Shown piece by piece: positions 62,978 through 64,000 of a DNA stretch of 64,000 nucleotides. The stretch comes from Zymoseptoria tritici IPO323 (lineage: Eukaryota > Ascomycota > Dothideomycetes > Mycosphaerellales > Mycosphaerellaceae), in the NCBI RefSeq assembly GCF_000219625.1, contig NC_018210.1, forward strand, positions 682,001 through 746,000, read 5' to 3'. The notes under the pieces were generated by a model, which was not told where the DNA came from, searched no databases, and saw only the letters and a program-made list of their open reading frames with translations. Position numbers and translations under genes: made by a program. How positions within the stretch are numbered: the first letter of the stretch is position 1; every line of letters begins with the position of its first letter.

Positions 62978-63715
62978 ATGCCTTCGAACACACTCGATGC
63001 TGCTGGCGTCGCTGGGACCTGGGTCGCGGCAGGTCTGGGCTTCATCGGAATCTTCGCCATTATTGGACCAGCGCTTGTCTGGAGAGCGAGTCTGACACAG
63101 CGTCACAAAGCTCTCATGCGCGTAGGTCGCCATAACAACGGCTTCTTGTCCGATGGCATACTGCTCTGGCCAGGAATCCGCTTGTTTCGGATGGAGCGGG
63201 CTCCTTTACTCGACACCGCACGACCCTTCGCAGGTGGGGAGTGGCATGACTTCGATCTCACTCGGGTTAAAGAATGGCTCGTCAGCGAAGCATCTTGGAC
63301 AAAGTTTGGCGCCTGCCTTGAAGCATACGGTCTCAGACTTCATCGCGGGCGGAAACTTGTGCTGTTCGTAGAGTCGTTGAAGTTGCCAGTTCATAAGACT
63401 CAGCTGATGACCTTTCTCGTGCTCGTCCGGTACCATCGCTATGACTTTCTCACCACCTTCGCCCCAGCACCGCCTTGCCCGCTCTTGGCCTGTTCCTCCA
63501 TCCACCTCCGCTGCTCGGCCAGCAGATCATCATCCGCATCATCCATTTCGGCATCACCTTCAGCTTCCTTCCGCCTCACACTTGCCGCCGGCTCCTCCGG
63601 CAATGCACCTGCCAGCTTTGCCTCTTCCTCCCATCCCTTTCTCTCCAGCTCGTCATACTCCTCTCTGCGGTCAATCCACCTTTCCTGCACATCTCTCACT
63701 TCCATCTTGCCGTAG
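62978..63715 (+). pseudogene. Truncated fungal membrane-protein fragment overlapping GPN2 antisense
   Basis: From the ATG at 62978 (MPSNTLDAAGVAGTWVAAGL) a hydrophobic span (GFIGIFAIIGPALVW) is followed by RASLTQRHKALMRVGRHNNG, FLSDGILLWPGIRLFRMERA PLLD and KFGACLEAYGLRLHRGRKLV, ending LKLPVHKTQLMTFLVLVRYH. This layout (TM, basic segment, WPGxRLFRxxxxPLLD) matches the start of large uncharacterised fungal proteins as I remember them. After about 63450 the frame is merely the complement of GPN2 codons and has Ser/Pro-rich nonsense composition. The gene thus appears cut off by, or collided with, GPN2. A 5' exon may precede it. Confidence 0.5.
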
Positions 63716-64000
63716 TTCTCACTCATTGCCTGCGCCCAAATCGAGGCCTCGTCGTTCAGCGTCCGCCCGGACTCGTCCGTACCTCGCGCTCCCGCAAAGA
63801 CATATCCACTCGCACGATCGATGGCGCGGAGTAGTGCAGACATGCTTTGACGGTCTTCCACGGCGAGAGTCTCGAACCCAACCAAGCCATGGTCTTCGAC
63901 CAGCCCGATGAGAGCCTCATTCAGACGATCCCATTTCTCAGTTCCGCCCATGGTCCCTGCCTGCTCCGCAGCGAGACTCGGCAGCAGATAATGAAGATCT
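63439..64000 (-). CDS. GPN2: GPN-loop GTPase 2, C-terminal part (runs off right edge)
   Basis: C-terminal 186 residues of a GPN-loop GTPase, a family needed for RNA polymerase II/III assembly and nuclear import. The frame enters at the right edge as DLHYLLPSLAAEQ, then KWDRLNEALIGLVEDHGLVG, FETLAVEDRQSMSALLRAID and RASGYVFAGARG, which match the end of the GPN2 G-domain (LxxLVEDxxLVxFxxLxVxD, AIDxAxGYxF). A charged fungal extension follows (MEVRDVQERWIDRREEYDEL, then DAEMDDADDDLLAEQRRWME) and ends AGAKVVRKS-stop. The Met at 63951 is internal, not the start. The GTP-binding motifs and GPN loop are outside the window. Confidence 0.85.
   Translation of the reverse strand, partial: DLHYLLPSLAAEQAGTMGGTEKWDRLNEALIGLVEDHGLVGFETLAVEDRQSMSALLRAIDRASGYVFAGARGTDESGRTLNDEASIWAQAMSENYGKMEVRDVQERWIDRREEYDELERKGWEEEAKLAGALPEEPAASVRRKEAEGDAEMDDADDDLLAEQRRWMEEQAKSGQGGAGAKVVRKS

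Overview
This window looks like nuclear DNA from a filamentous ascomycete, most likely a Dothideomycete. The evidence is about 30 protein genes on both strands, very short introns (47-60 bp typical) with GTATGT-like donors and CTAAC/CTGAC branch points, and fungus-specific families (ATP25, IML1, DBP7, a Zn2Cys6 regulator, a GPI cell-wall protein). No prokaryotic operon, rRNA, tRNA or CRISPR array was seen. The lineage is inferred from the style of the proteins, not from a search.

Layout, left to right. The N-terminal part of AP-3 beta (APL6) runs off the left edge. It is followed by an unnamed 199-aa protein, kinetochore NUF2, a 1186-aa GPI-anchored Ser/Thr-rich wall protein, a NirA-like Zn2Cys6 transcription factor, an unnamed 407-aa protein, and a divergent mitoribosome pair (MRPS5 / ATP25) sharing a 148-bp promoter. 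From 17.5 to 22.6 kb lie four tandem, same-strand genes of one F-box-like family. Next come a secreted CE1 esterase, a short-chain dehydrogenase, REV7, importin KAP114, a secreted FAD oxidoreductase, a frameshifted GNAT acetyltransferase, a dead M43 metalloprotease and a GFA-family enzyme.

From 35.4 to 41.7 kb the sequence is gene-poor and decayed: a 2.1-kb empty stretch, another F-box-like gene, a frameshifted ORF, an orphan ORF and degenerate repeats. After that gene density returns: PanC, DBP7, a small unnamed protein, GCP4, an F-box-like gene with a charged insertion, TYW2, an EF-hand secretory protein, IML1 and a GH47 mannosidase. The last 5 kb is again sparse. It holds a 33-34-bp minisatellite, a 48-aa cysteine-containing secreted protein, a promoter with two untranslated introns and a truncated membrane-protein fragment that runs antisense into GPN2, which leaves the right edge.

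Most genes are unrelated housekeeping functions (vesicle traffic, kinetochore, spindle pole, TORC1 control, nuclear import, ribosome biogenesis, tRNA modification). No metabolic gene cluster is evident. The accessory interest lies in the F-box-like tandem array, the three broken genes, the adhesin-like wall protein, the small secreted protein and the minisatellite. Exon boundaries were placed by eye from splice motifs, reading frame and remembered family patterns; no transcript data were available.
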